Part shown: one piece after another, positions 36,548-44,746 of the stretch
Numbering within the stretch: the first letter of the stretch is position 1
Layout of the letters: the number at the start of each line of letters is the position of its first letter
Origin: Thermus thermophilus
GTDB lineage: Bacteria; Deinococcota; Deinococci; Deinococcales; Thermaceae
Assembly: GCF_019974155.1 (NCBI RefSeq)
Contig: NZ_AP025158.1
Coordinates: 930,001-994,000 of the forward strand
Direction of reading: 5' to 3'
DNA length: 64,000 nt
Position numbers and translations under genes: made by a program
Notes under the pieces: generated by a model
The model's input: the letters and a program-made list of their open reading frames with translations, nothing else
What the model was told of the DNA's origin: nothing
The model's database searches: none

Positions 36548-36679
36548 TCAAGGCCTGGGGCAGCTTCGGGGCCGGGCGAGGAGGAGGACGAGGCCCGCGA
36601 GGAGGAGGAGGAAGGGGCGGTAGGCCTCGAGGGCCACCCCCAAGGCGGCCAGGGCGAGGGCCAGGAGGTAGCGGAGCAT
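36548..36679 (-). CDS. 43-aa hydrophobic protein
   Basis: MLRYLLALALAALGVALEAY is followed by RPFLLLLAGLVLLLARPRSCPRP; it forms one or two membrane helices. Support comes from TAGAAT at 36691-36686 (minus strand) placed six bases before the ATG, the same leaderless promoter layout as trpC and the PIN gene. Its function is unknown. Confidence 0.5.
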   Translation of the reverse strand: MLRYLLALALAALGVALEAYRPFLLLLAGLVLLLARPRSCPRP

Positions 36680-36715
36680 GCCCCCATTCTACCCCTGGGA
36701 CAGGTATCTTGCCCC

Positions 36716-36907
36716 CTGAGGGAGGCCCTACCGCCCTGGTTGCCGGGCATCCGCGCCCGCGGGATTGATGGGTGGCCACCCGCCCCGGCCTCCCCGCCGC
36801 ACAGCATCCCGGTCGTCAAAGACCGCATCCACATGGAAGGGCGGGTGGCGGAGCCCGCCGCCTTTGAGCGGGCCAACTACCTCAGGGTTCTGGGCTCGTA
36901 CCGCCTT
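36716..36907 (+). other. Possible gene remnant, 63 codons, no ATG
   Basis: An open frame with Thermus-like codon use encodes LREALPPWLPGIRARGIDGW and ends HMEGRVAEPAAFERANYLRV-LGSYRLLP before TGA. Only TTG (36740) could start it. It converges with, and overlaps by 26 nt, the HTH gene. It looks like the tail of a degraded gene, but random high-GC coding appearance cannot be excluded. Confidence 0.3.
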
Positions 36908-37130
36908 CTTCCCTGAGGGCGTAAAGCCCTTCCCCCAGGGCCACCACCGGGCTTCGGTGCCAGCGGGCCAGGGCGGAAAGGCGGATCTTGGCGATCTTCT
37001 CCGGTTCCTTCACGTCCTTCCAGAGCCCGTCCTCCTTGAGGAGGCGGCCGATCTCCGTGTAGTGGAGGGGCCTTCCCGCTTCTTTGAGAAGCTCCAGAAC
37101 TTTTTTACGAAACCGGTCCGGCCTCGGCAT
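36882..37130 (-). CDS. Small HARE-type winged-helix protein
   Basis: This 82-aa protein reads FRKKVLELLKEAGRPLHYTEIGRLLKEDGLWKDV followed by KIAKIRLSALARWHRSPVVALGEGLYAL. That is the compact winged helix of HARE-HTH/RpoE-delta-like domains, which usually accompany DNA-acting enzymes. It is divergent from polX with a short shared promoter region. Function not known. Confidence 0.65.
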   Translation of the reverse strand: MPRPDRFRKKVLELLKEAGRPLHYTEIGRLLKEDGLWKDVKEPEKIAKIRLSALARWHRSPVVALGEGLYALREEGGTSPEP

Positions 37131-37164
37131 GGGGCTTCGTCCAGTCTACCCGTATAGTGGGGGT

Positions 37165-38892
37165 ATGCGGAACCAGGAGCTCGCCCGGATCTTTGAGGAA
37201 ATCGGGCTCATGAGCGAGTTTTTAGGGGACAACCCCTTCCGGGTCCGGGCCTACCACCAGGCGGCCCGCACCCTCTACGACCTGGACACCCCCATAGAGG
37301 AGATCGCCAAGAGGGGCAAGGAGGCCCTCATGGAGCTTCCCGGGGTGGGGCCGGACCTCGCGGAGAAGATCCTGGAGTTCCTCCGCACGGGGAAGGTGGG
37401 GAAGCACGAGGAGCTTTCCCGGAAGGTCCCGCGGGGGGTCCTCGAGGTGATGGAGGTCCCCGGGGTGGGGCCCAAGACGGCCCGGCAGCTCTTCCAGGAG
37501 CTCGGCATAGACTCCCTGGAAAAGCTCAAGGAGGCCCTGGAGCGGGGGGACCTCACCCGGCTCAAAGGCTTTGGCCCCAAGAAGGCGGACCGCATCCGGG
37601 AAGGCCTCGCCCTCGCCCAGGCGGCGGGGAAGCGGAGGCCCTTGGGGGCGGTGCTCTCCCTGGCGCGAAGCCTCCTCGAGGCCATAAGGGGGCTTCCCGG
37701 GGTGGAGCGGGCGGAGCTTTGCGGCTCGGCGAGGCGCTACAAGGACACCGTGGGGGACCTGGACTTTTTGGTGGCGAGCAGAGAGGGCGAGCGGGTGGTG
37801 GAGGGCTTCGTGCGCCTTCCTCAGGTGAAGGAGGTCTTCGCCAAGGGGAAGGAAAGGGCCACGGTCTTTTTGAAAAACGGCCTCCAGGTGGACCTGAGGG
37901 TGGTCCCCTTGGAAAGCTACGGGGCGGGCCTCCAGTACCTCACGGGGAGCAAGGCCCACTCCATCCGCCTTCGCGCCCTCGCCCAGGAAAAGGGCCTGAA
38001 GCTTTCCGAGTACGGGGTCTTCCGGGGGGAGCAAAGGATCGCCGGGGAGACGGAGGAGGGGGTCTACGCCGCCTTGGGCCTTCCCTGGATCCCACCGCCT
38101 CTTCGGGAGGACCACGGGGAGATAGAGGCGGCCCTTTCGGGAAGGCTTCCTAGGCTCCTTGAGCTTTCCCAGATCAAAGGGGATCTTCAGGTCCACTCCA
38201 CCTACTCCGACGGGAAGAACACCTTGGAGGAGCTCTGGGAGGCGGCGAGGGCCCTGGGCTACCGCTACCTCGCCGTCACCGACCACTCCCCGGCGGTGCG
38301 GGTGGCGGGGGGGCCTTCCCCCGAGGAGGCCTTGAAGCGCATAGAGGAGATCCGCCGCTTCAACGAGACCCACGGCCCCCCCTACCTCCTCGCCGGGGCC
38401 GAGGTGGACATCCACCCCGACGGCACCCTGGACTACCCGGACTGGGTCTTAAGGGAGCTGGACCTGGTTTTGGTCTCCGTCCACTCCCGCTTTAACCTCC
38501 CCAAGGCCGACCAGACCAGGCGCCTCCTCAAGGCCCTGGAGAACCCCTTCGTCCACGTCCTCGCCCACCCCACGGCGAGGCTTTTGGGCCGCCGCGCCCC
38601 CATTGAGGCCGACTGGGAGGCGGTCTTCCGGAAGGCCAAGGAAAAGGGCGTGGCGGTGGAGATTGACGGCTACTACGACCGCATGGACCTCCCCGACGAC
38701 CTCGCCCGCATGGCCTACAGCATGGGGCTTTGGGTAAGCCTCTCCACCGACGCCCACCAGACCGACCACCTCCGCTTCATGGAGCTCGCCGTGGGCACGG
38801 CGCAAAGGGCCTGGATCGGCCCCGAGCGGGTGCTCAACACTTTGGACTACGAGGACCTCCTCTCCTGGCTCAAAGCCCGGCGAGGCGCTTAG
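37165..38892 (+). CDS. polX: Family X DNA polymerase/3'-5' exonuclease PolX
   Basis: This 575-aa protein combines helix-hairpin-helix repeats (LMELPGVGPDLAEKI, VMEVPGVGPKTARQL, LKGFGPKKADRI), a nucleotidyltransferase palm (ELCGSARRYKDTVGDLDFLVA with the metal Asp pair) and a C-terminal PHP exonuclease (LQVHSTYSDGKNTLEEL, AVTDHSP, AGAEVDIHPDG, LVSVHSRFN, VLAHPTARLLGRR, STDAHQTDHL). It acts in gap-filling base-excision repair. TATAGT at 37153-37158 lies six nt before the ATG, so the mRNA is probably leaderless. Confidence 0.96.
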   Translation: MRNQELARIFEEIGLMSEFLGDNPFRVRAYHQAARTLYDLDTPIEEIAKRGKEALMELPGVGPDLAEKILEFLRTGKVGKHEELSRKVPRGVLEVMEVPGVGPKTARQLFQELGIDSLEKLKEALERGDLTRLKGFGPKKADRIREGLALAQAAGKRRPLGAVLSLARSLLEAIRGLPGVERAELCGSARRYKDTVGDLDFLVASREGERVVEGFVRLPQVKEVFAKGKERATVFLKNGLQVDLRVVPLESYGAGLQYLTGSKAHSIRLRALAQEKGLKLSEYGVFRGEQRIAGETEEGVYAALGLPWIPPPLREDHGEIEAALSGRLPRLLELSQIKGDLQVHSTYSDGKNTLEELWEAARALGYRYLAVTDHSPAVRVAGGPSPEEALKRIEEIRRFNETHGPPYLLAGAEVDIHPDGTLDYPDWVLRELDLVLVSVHSRFNLPKADQTRRLLKALENPFVHVLAHPTARLLGRRAPIEADWEAVFRKAKEKGVAVEIDGYYDRMDLPDDLARMAYSMGLWVSLSTDAHQTDHLRFMELAVGTAQRAWIGPERVLNTLDYEDLLSWLKARRGA

Positions 38893-39529
38893 CCTCCTTC
38901 AGGACCTCAAGGAACATCTCCCGGGTGAGCCTTCCCGTCTGGGTGTTCTGCCGGGAGACGTGGTAGCTCGCGAGGAGGTGCCTTCCCCCGGGGAGGGGGT
39001 AGTGGGCCCCGTGGCGGAAGGGGTAGGCGCTCTTCCTCAGGCCGAAGTGGGCGAGGAGGGCCTCGAGGGCCACCCTCCCCAGGGCCAGGTAGACCCGCAC
39101 CTCGGGGAGGAGGCCGAGCTCCAGCGCCGTCCAGCGGGCGCAGGCGCGGAGCTCCTCGGGGGTGGGCTTGTTCTTGGGCGGGGCGCAGCGCACCGCCGCG
39201 GTGAGGTAGACCCCGTGGAGCCTGAGGTCGTCCCCGGGAAGGCTTTCCGGCTTGCTGGCGAGGCCCGCCTCATGGAGCAAGGGGTAGAGGAAGGCCCCGG
39301 AGGCGTCCCCGGTGAAGGGGCGGCCCGTGCGGTTGGACCCGTGGGCCCCGGGGGCGAGGCCGAAGAGGAGGATCTTGGCCTGGGGGTCGCCGAAGCCCGG
39401 AACCGGTTTGGCCCAGTAGGGCTCGCCCCGGAAGGCCCGCTTCCTCCCCACCACCTCCTCCCGCCAGGCCACGAGCCTGGGGCAGAGGCGGCAGGCGGCA
39501 AGCTCCGTGCGGAAGGCCTCGAGGTCCAC
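38870..39529 (-). CDS. udgB: Family 5 uracil-DNA glycosylase UDGB
   Basis: This 219-aa protein carries motif A FGLAPGAHGSNRTGRPFTGDASG, in which the usual catalytic Asp/Asn position is Ala as in UDGB; the family removes uracil and hypoxanthine. Cysteines in CRLCPRL and later (AVRCAPPKN, RACARW) ligate the [4Fe-4S] cluster. The C-terminal LLASYHVSRQNTQTGRLTREMF holds the motif-B His. It converges with polX and overlaps it by 23 nt, a DNA-repair pairing. Confidence 0.93.
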   Translation of the reverse strand: MDLEAFRTELAACRLCPRLVAWREEVVGRKRAFRGEPYWAKPVPGFGDPQAKILLFGLAPGAHGSNRTGRPFTGDASGAFLYPLLHEAGLASKPESLPGDDLRLHGVYLTAAVRCAPPKNKPTPEELRACARWTALELGLLPEVRVYLALGRVALEALLAHFGLRKSAYPFRHGAHYPLPGGRHLLASYHVSRQNTQTGRLTREMFLEVLKEAKRLAGL

Positions 39530-39542
39530 GCCTAAAAGGTGC

Positions 39543-41120
39543 CTACAGGGGGATGTTGTCGTGCTTCTTCCTGGGCCTCTCCTCCTGCTTCTCCCAGAGC
39601 ATCCTTAGGTGCTGGTAGAGGACGCGCCGGGTGTGGGTGGGGTCAATGACGTCGTCAATGTAGCCCCGCCCCGCCGCCACCCAGGGGTTGTCAAAGGCCC
39701 GGCGGTACTCCTCAATCTTCCTCCTCCGGGTCTCCTCGGGGTTAGGGGAGGACTGGATCTCCCTGCGGTAGATGATGTTCGCCGCCCCTTCCGCCCCCAT
39801 CACCGCCACCGCCGCCGTGGGCCAGGCCAGGACCACGTCCGCCCCCATGTCCTTGGAGTTCATGGCGAGGTAGGCCCCCCCGTAGGCCTTGCGGGCGATG
39901 AGGGTGATCTTGGGCACCGTGGCCTCGGCGTAGGCGAAGAGCATCTTGGCCCCGTGGCGGATGATCCCCCCGTGCTCCTGGGCCACGCCGGGCAGGAAGC
40001 CCGTCACGTCCACCAGGGTGAGGAGGGGGATGTTGAAGGCGTCCATGGTGCGGATGAAGCGGGCCGCCTTGTCCGAGGCGTTGATGTCCAAGGCCCCGGC
40101 CATGAAGCGGGGGTTGTTGGCGATGACCCCCACGGGGTACCCCCCGAGCCGCCCCAGGCCCACGATGATGTTCCGGGCGAAGCGGGGCTGGATCTCCAGG
40201 AACTCCCCGTCGTCCAGGAGGGTGCGGATCACCTGGTGCATGTTGTAGGGGCGGCGGGCATCGGGGTGGACGATCTCCAGAAGCTCCGGGGTGGGGCGGA
40301 AGGGGTCGTCCTTGGGGGTGAGGACGGGGGGCTTTTCCCGGCTGTTCTGGGGGAGGTAGGAAAGGAGCTTCTTGATGAGGTCCAGGACCTCCTTGTCGTC
40401 CTTCCCCTCCAGATGGGCCACCCCGCTTTTCTCCATGTGGACGTCGGCCCCCCCGAGCTCCTCAAAGGTCACCTCCTCCTTGGTGACGCTCTTGATCACC
40501 TCGGGGCCGGTGATGAACATGTAGCTCGTGCCCCGGCTCATGAGGACGAAGTCGGTCATGGCGGGGCTGTAGACCGCGCCCCCGGCGCAAGGCCCCAGGA
40601 TGGCGGAGATCTGAGGGACGACCCCGGAGTAGATGGCGTTCCGGTAGAAGACCTCCCCGTAGCCCGAGAGGCTGTCCACCCCCTCTTGGATCCGGGCCCC
40701 GGCGGAGTCGTTCAGGCCGACGATGGGGGCCCCCACCTTGGCCGCGAGGTCCATGAGGCTCGCGATCTTGCGGCCGTGCATCTTGCCCAGGGAGCCGCCC
40801 AGCACGGTGAAGTCCTGGCTGAAGACGAAGACCAGGCGGCCCCCAATGGTGCCGTAGCCCGTCACCACGCCGTCCGCGGGGGCCTCTATCCCCTCCATGA
40901 GCCCGGTTTCCAGGTGCTCGGCGAAGGGCATGAGCTCCACGAAACTCCCCGGGTCCAGGAGGTAGTCTAAGCGCTCCCTCGCGGTGAGCTTGCCCTGCTG
41001 GTGCTGCTTCCTTATGCGCTCCTCGCCCCCTCCTAGGAGCACCTTTTTGCGCCTTTCTTCCAGCTCCGCCAAGAGCTCGTCCAGGATGAGCCGGGCGTTA
41101 TCGGCCATAGTCCAGGGCAT
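39543..41120 (-). CDS. Acyl-CoA (propionyl-CoA-type) carboxylase, carboxyltransferase beta subunit
   Basis: This 525-aa carboxyltransferase has the PccB/MmdA pattern: KQHQQGKLTARERLDYLLDPGSFVEL, VFVFSQDFTVLGGSLGKMHGRKIASLMDLA, GARIQEGVDSLSGYGEVFYRN, CAGGAVYSPAMTDF and RKAYGGAYLAMNSKDMGADVVLAWPTAAVAVMGAEGA (acyl-CoA site). The biotin carboxylase partner is not in the window. Met at 41120 or 41108 may start; no ribosome-binding site is apparent. Confidence 0.92.
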   Translation of the reverse strand: MPWTMADNARLILDELLAELEERRKKVLLGGGEERIRKQHQQGKLTARERLDYLLDPGSFVELMPFAEHLETGLMEGIEAPADGVVTGYGTIGGRLVFVFSQDFTVLGGSLGKMHGRKIASLMDLAAKVGAPIVGLNDSAGARIQEGVDSLSGYGEVFYRNAIYSGVVPQISAILGPCAGGAVYSPAMTDFVLMSRGTSYMFITGPEVIKSVTKEEVTFEELGGADVHMEKSGVAHLEGKDDKEVLDLIKKLLSYLPQNSREKPPVLTPKDDPFRPTPELLEIVHPDARRPYNMHQVIRTLLDDGEFLEIQPRFARNIIVGLGRLGGYPVGVIANNPRFMAGALDINASDKAARFIRTMDAFNIPLLTLVDVTGFLPGVAQEHGGIIRHGAKMLFAYAEATVPKITLIARKAYGGAYLAMNSKDMGADVVLAWPTAAVAVMGAEGAANIIYRREIQSSPNPEETRRRKIEEYRRAFDNPWVAAGRGYIDDVIDPTHTRRVLYQHLRMLWEKQEERPRKKHDNIPL

Positions 41121-41179
41121 GATACAATGGCCGGGGACGGCCGGAAAACCTTGGGCCTATCCCGGAAAGGAGGTGAAGC

Positions 41180-41641
41180 GTGAGAAGGTGGCTTCCTGCG
41201 TTGCTGGCACTGGTCCTGGTGGCGGTCCTCGTGTTTTTGGGGTACCAGGCCTACACGGCCTACCAAGGGCTTCAGGCCAGGGTGGCCGCCCTCGAGGCCC
41301 AGGTCCAGGGCCAGGGGGAGGCCTTGAAGGCCCTTTCCGGGCGGGTGGCCCGGCTGGAGGAGGAGGTCTTCCGCACCCCCGCCGAGCCTCTCTCCCCGCC
41401 CCCGGCTCCTGAGGTGCCGGCGCCCCCCGCTTGGCCTTACGTGGTGGGGGTGCTCGTCCTCCTTCTCCTCCTCTACCTCTTCCTTCGGCTTCTCCGCGCC
41501 CCCGAAAAGCCCAAAAGGGCCACCGAGAAGGCCGAGGAAAAAAGCCCAAGCCAGGCCGCTTCCCCCGAAGGGGTGGAGGAGGCCCGGATGCTGGACGAGG
41601 GAGCGCCACCCCCTCCCCCGGAGGAGCCGAGAAAGGAGTGA
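41180..41641 (+). CDS. Coiled-coil membrane protein, unknown function
   Basis: This 153-aa protein has an N-terminal helix WLPALLALVLVAVLVFLGYQAYTAY, a heptad coiled coil LQARVAALEAQVQGQGEALKALSGRVARLEEEV, a proline-rich linker, a second helix PYVVGVLVLLLLLYLFLRLL and an acidic/proline tail. GTG start 41180 with a strong AAAGGAGGTGAAGC site. It is followed by a perfect intrinsic terminator, so it is a single-gene unit divergent from the carboxylase. Confidence 0.7.
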   Translation: MRRWLPALLALVLVAVLVFLGYQAYTAYQGLQARVAALEAQVQGQGEALKALSGRVARLEEEVFRTPAEPLSPPPAPEVPAPPAWPYVVGVLVLLLLLYLFLRLLRAPEKPKRATEKAEEKSPSQAASPEGVEEARMLDEGAPPPPPEEPRKE

Positions 41642-41660
41642 TCCCACCCGGAAGGAGAGG

Positions 41661-41690
41661 AAGCCCCCCGCCTCTAGGCGGGGGGCTTTT
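41661..41690 (+). terminator. Intrinsic terminator
   Basis: Perfect 12-bp stem (41661-41672 with 41677-41688), TCTA loop, ending in TTTT. Confidence 0.85.
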
Positions 41691-41693
41691 CCC

Positions 41694-41797
41694 CTAAGTA
41701 CCCCACCGCGGCTTTCGCCGCGGTGGGGGCCCCAAAAGGACCTTCCCAAGCCTTATTTCGGGCAACCCGTGTTGCGAAATCAACGTGCAGCCACTTA
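41694..41797. repeat. MITE-like hairpin element, copy B
   Basis: The same layout as 22771-22874: TAAGTACCCC start, a perfect 12-bp stem (41701-41712 with 41717-41728) with a TTTC loop, GGGGGCCCCAAAAG, a variable centre, TGCGAAATCAA, and a CACTTA end. Eight stem base pairs have been replaced relative to copy A with pairing kept. Its end forms the etfA stop codon. Confidence 0.75.
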
Positions 41798-42739
41798 GTC
41801 CTTCAGCTTTTTCACCGCCTCAATCAGGGCAGGGAGCACCTGGTGCACGTCCCCCACGATGCCGTAGTCGGCGTGCTTGAAGATGGGGGCCTCGGGGTCT
41901 TTGTTCACCGCCACGATGTACTTGCTCTTGTTCATCCCCGCCAGGTGCTGCACCGCCCCGGAGACCCCCAGGGCGATGTAGAGGGAGGGTTGGACGGTCT
42001 TGCCCGTCTGGCCCACCTGCTCGGCGTAGGGACGCCAGCCCGCGTCCACCACCGCCCGGGTGGCCCCCACCGCGCCCCCAAGGAGGGCGGCGAGTTCCTC
42101 CACAAGCCCAAAGGCCTCCGCGCTCCCCATGCCCCGGCCCCCTGTGACCACCACGTCCGCCTCGGTGAGGGAGACGCCCTTCTTCTCCTCCTGGAGGCGC
42201 TCCAGGACCTCCACCGTGGGCACCTCGGGCACGCTGAGGGCCACCACCTCGGCCTCGCCCCCAAGGGGCTCCGCGAGGGGAGTGGTGTTGGGCTTCACCG
42301 TGAGGACCACGGGAAGGGCCGCCTTCACCCTCTGGGTCACCCGGTTCAGGTAGGCGTAGCGGGTGGCGTGGACCTCGCCGCCTTCCAGGCGGGACTCGAG
42401 GGTGTCCTCAAGAAGCCCCGCTCTTAGGGCGTAGGCCACCCGGCCCAAGTAGGCCCGGCTCTGCCTGGAGGAGGGGGCCACCACCGCCTTGGCCCCACTG
42501 GCCTCGGCGGCCTTAAGCACCCCGGCCGCCCACTTCTCGGCGGTGTAGGGGCCTAGGGTGGCGGTGTAGAGAACCTCCACGTATTTGCGGGCCTCCTCCA
42601 CGGGGGCCTTCTCCTCGGCGAGGAGCACCCCGGCCACCTTCCCCCCCAGGGCCTGGGCCAGGTCCCGGGCCCGGGTCAGGGCCTCGAGGCTTCCCTTCCT
42701 GAGCCGGTTGCCGTCGTGGTCCAAGACTACGAGCACCAT
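41795..42739 (-). CDS. etfA: Electron transfer flavoprotein alpha subunit
   Basis: This ~314-aa subunit contains the FAD-binding C-terminal domain: [69 protein letters not shown] and [36 protein letters not shown] 42739 follows AGGAGGTG directly; an upstream GTG lies within that site. It is 9 nt after etfB. Its stop codon lies in the MITE-like element. Confidence 0.95.
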   Translation of the reverse strand: MVLVVLDHDGNRLRKGSLEALTRARDLAQALGGKVAGVLLAEEKAPVEEARKYVEVLYTATLGPYTAEKWAAGVLKAAEASGAKAVVAPSSRQSRAYLGRVAYALRAGLLEDTLESRLEGGEVHATRYAYLNRVTQRVKAALPVVLTVKPNTTPLAEPLGGEAEVVALSVPEVPTVEVLERLQEEKKGVSLTEADVVVTGGRGMGSAEAFGLVEELAALLGGAVGATRAVVDAGWRPYAEQVGQTGKTVQPSLYIALGVSGAVQHLAGMNKSKYIVAVNKDPEAPIFKHADYGIVGDVHQVLPALIEAVKKLKD

Positions 42740-42748
42740 AGGCACCTC

Positions 42749-43492
42749 CTAGATGACCTTGGCCTCCTCGTGGAGGAGCCGCACGAGCTCTTCCGCCGCC
42801 GCCACGGGGTCCTTGCCGTCCAGGATCTTGCCGAGCCTGGACTTCTCCTGGATCTCCTCGGAAATCAGGGTGACCTTGGGGGTAAGGCGCGCCTGCACCT
42901 TCCGGATCTCCTTCTTTTTGGCCTTCATGATCCCGGGCAGGGTGGGGTAGCGGGGCTCGTTCAGGCCCTGCTGCGTGGTGAAGACGGCGGGAAGCCGCAC
43001 CCTAACCCACTCCGCCCCCTCGTCTAGGTCGTGCTTGGCCTTGGCCGTGTCCCCTTCCAGCTCGAGGGCGGTGGTCCAGGCCACCACCGGCACCCCTAGG
43101 GCCTCCGCCAGGGCCCCCCCCAGGGCTTGGCTGTCCCAGTCCGCCTGCTGCCCCCCGGTGAGGACCAGGGTGGGGGCTTCCTCCTTGAGCACCTCCACCA
43201 GGGCCTCGGCCACGGCCACGGGGTCGGCAAAGCCCTCGTAGACCACGTGCACCCCCCGGTCCATCCCCATGGCCAAGGCGGTGCGGATGGCCTCCTCGGT
43301 GCGCTCGGGGCCGAAGCCCACCACCACCGCCTCCCCGCCGTGCTTCTCCTTGAGGCGGAGGGCCTCCTCCACCGCGTACTCGTCCATCTGGTCCAGGATC
43401 ATCGTGGCCCCGGAGAGGTCCACGCGGTCCCCCTGGACCCTGAGCCTGCTCTCGCCGTCGGGCACCTGCCGGATCACCGCCACGAACTTCAT
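42749..43492 (-). CDS. etfB: Electron transfer flavoprotein beta subunit
   Basis: This 247-aa protein has the beta-subunit signature VRVRLPAVFTTQQGLNEPRYPTLPGIMKAKKKEI, preceded by LVLTGGQQADWDSQALGGALAEAL and the N-terminal ILDQMDEYAVEEALRLKEKHGGEAVVVG. Paired with etfA to carry electrons from the acyl-CoA dehydrogenase encoded just upstream to the respiratory chain. Confidence 0.95.
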   Translation of the reverse strand: MKFVAVIRQVPDGESRLRVQGDRVDLSGATMILDQMDEYAVEEALRLKEKHGGEAVVVGFGPERTEEAIRTALAMGMDRGVHVVYEGFADPVAVAEALVEVLKEEAPTLVLTGGQQADWDSQALGGALAEALGVPVVAWTTALELEGDTAKAKHDLDEGAEWVRVRLPAVFTTQQGLNEPRYPTLPGIMKAKKKEIRKVQARLTPKVTLISEEIQEKSRLGKILDGKDPVAAAEELVRLLHEEAKVI

Positions 43493-43503
43493 CCCTCACC
43501 TCC

Positions 43504-44649
43504 TCACTCCGCCAGGACGTGCCTGGCGATGATGAGCCTCTGGATCTCGTTGGTCCCCTCGTAGATCTGGTTGAGCTTCACGTCCCTGAGGAGTTTTTCC
43601 ACGGGGAACTCCCGCACGTAGCCGTAGCCGCCGTGGATCTGGATGGCCTGGTTGGCCGCCTCAAAGGCGATCTCGGAAGCGTAGGCCTTGGCGATGGCGC
43701 TGGCGTGGGCGTGGGGAAGGCCCTGGTCCGCGAGCCAGGCGGCGTAGTAGGTGTACATGCGGGCGGTTTCAATGCCGATGAGCATGTCGGCGAGCTTGAA
43801 CTGGATGGCCTGGAAGTTGGCGATGGGCTGGCCGAAGGCCTCCCGCTCCTTGGCGTACTTCCTGGCCTCGTCCAGGGCCCGCCTCGCCACCCCCACGCTT
43901 CCCGCGGCCACGGGGATCCGGGTCTTGTTCAGGGTCTGCATGGCGATCTTAAAGCCCTCCCCCTCCTCCCCCAGGCGGTTTTCCACCGGCACCTTCACGT
44001 CCTCAAAAATGAGCTCGTAGGTGCCCGAGGCCCTTTGCCCCATCTTCCCGTGGATCTTGACGGCCTTGAAGCCGGGGGTGCCCCGCTCCACCACCAGGGC
44101 CACCACCCCTTTGTGGCGTAGCTCGGGGTTCACCGTGGCGAAGACCACCACCCACTCCGCCTCGCCGCCGTTAGAGATCCACATCTTGGTGCCGTTCAGG
44201 ATGTAGTGGTCGCCTTGGCGGATGGCCCGGGTCTTTAAGGCGGCGGCGTCGGAGCCGTTTCCGGGCTCGCTTAAGGCGAAGGCGGCGAGGGCGGGCTTCT
44301 TTGTGAGGGGCCTCAGGAAGCGCTCCTTCTGCTCCTCCGTCCCTGCGAGGAGCACCGGGGTGATGCCCAGGTCGCTCGCCATGGGGATGGTGTAGATGCC
44401 CATGCAGGCGTAGGCCAGCTCCTCCCCCACGATGACCTCGTCCAGCATCTTGAGCCCCATCCCCCCGTACTCCTCGGGGATGATGGCGTTCAGGAGGCCC
44501 ACCTCGTGGAGCTTCTCAATCACGGGCCAGGGGACCTCCTCCTTCTCGTCGTACTCCCGGGCCACGGGGAGGATGACCTCCTTGGCGAAGCGCCGGGCCA
44601 GGGCCTGGAGCTGCCTTTGCTCCTCCGTGAGGCTGAAGTCTATGGGCAT
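43504..44649 (-). CDS. Acyl-CoA dehydrogenase
   Basis: This 381-aa flavoenzyme has AFALSEPGNGSDAAALKTRA (FAD/substrate signature 1), WISNGGEAEWVVVFA, and the C-terminal QIHGGYGYVREFPVEKLLRDVKLNQIYEGTNEIQRLIIARHVL, where the Glu of IYEGTNEIQ is the catalytic base of short/medium-chain enzymes. It forms an operon with etfB and etfA. Confidence 0.95.
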   Translation of the reverse strand: MPIDFSLTEEQRQLQALARRFAKEVILPVAREYDEKEEVPWPVIEKLHEVGLLNAIIPEEYGGMGLKMLDEVIVGEELAYACMGIYTIPMASDLGITPVLLAGTEEQKERFLRPLTKKPALAAFALSEPGNGSDAAALKTRAIRQGDHYILNGTKMWISNGGEAEWVVVFATVNPELRHKGVVALVVERGTPGFKAVKIHGKMGQRASGTYELIFEDVKVPVENRLGEEGEGFKIAMQTLNKTRIPVAAGSVGVARRALDEARKYAKEREAFGQPIANFQAIQFKLADMLIGIETARMYTYYAAWLADQGLPHAHASAIAKAYASEIAFEAANQAIQIHGGYGYVREFPVEKLLRDVKLNQIYEGTNEIQRLIIARHVLAE

Positions 44650-44746
44650 CCCGCACCTCCTTCCGCCGGGGGCTCCCCCTTTGACCGAGTCTAAGATTTT
44701 TGGAAGCCCCTGGCAACCCCGGCCCCCATGCTACCATTGGGGCAAG

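Noticed and set aside
36765-37157. 130-codon plus-strand frame over the HARE gene
   Set aside because: Antisense to a good winged-helix gene and of Pro/Arg-rich shadow composition.
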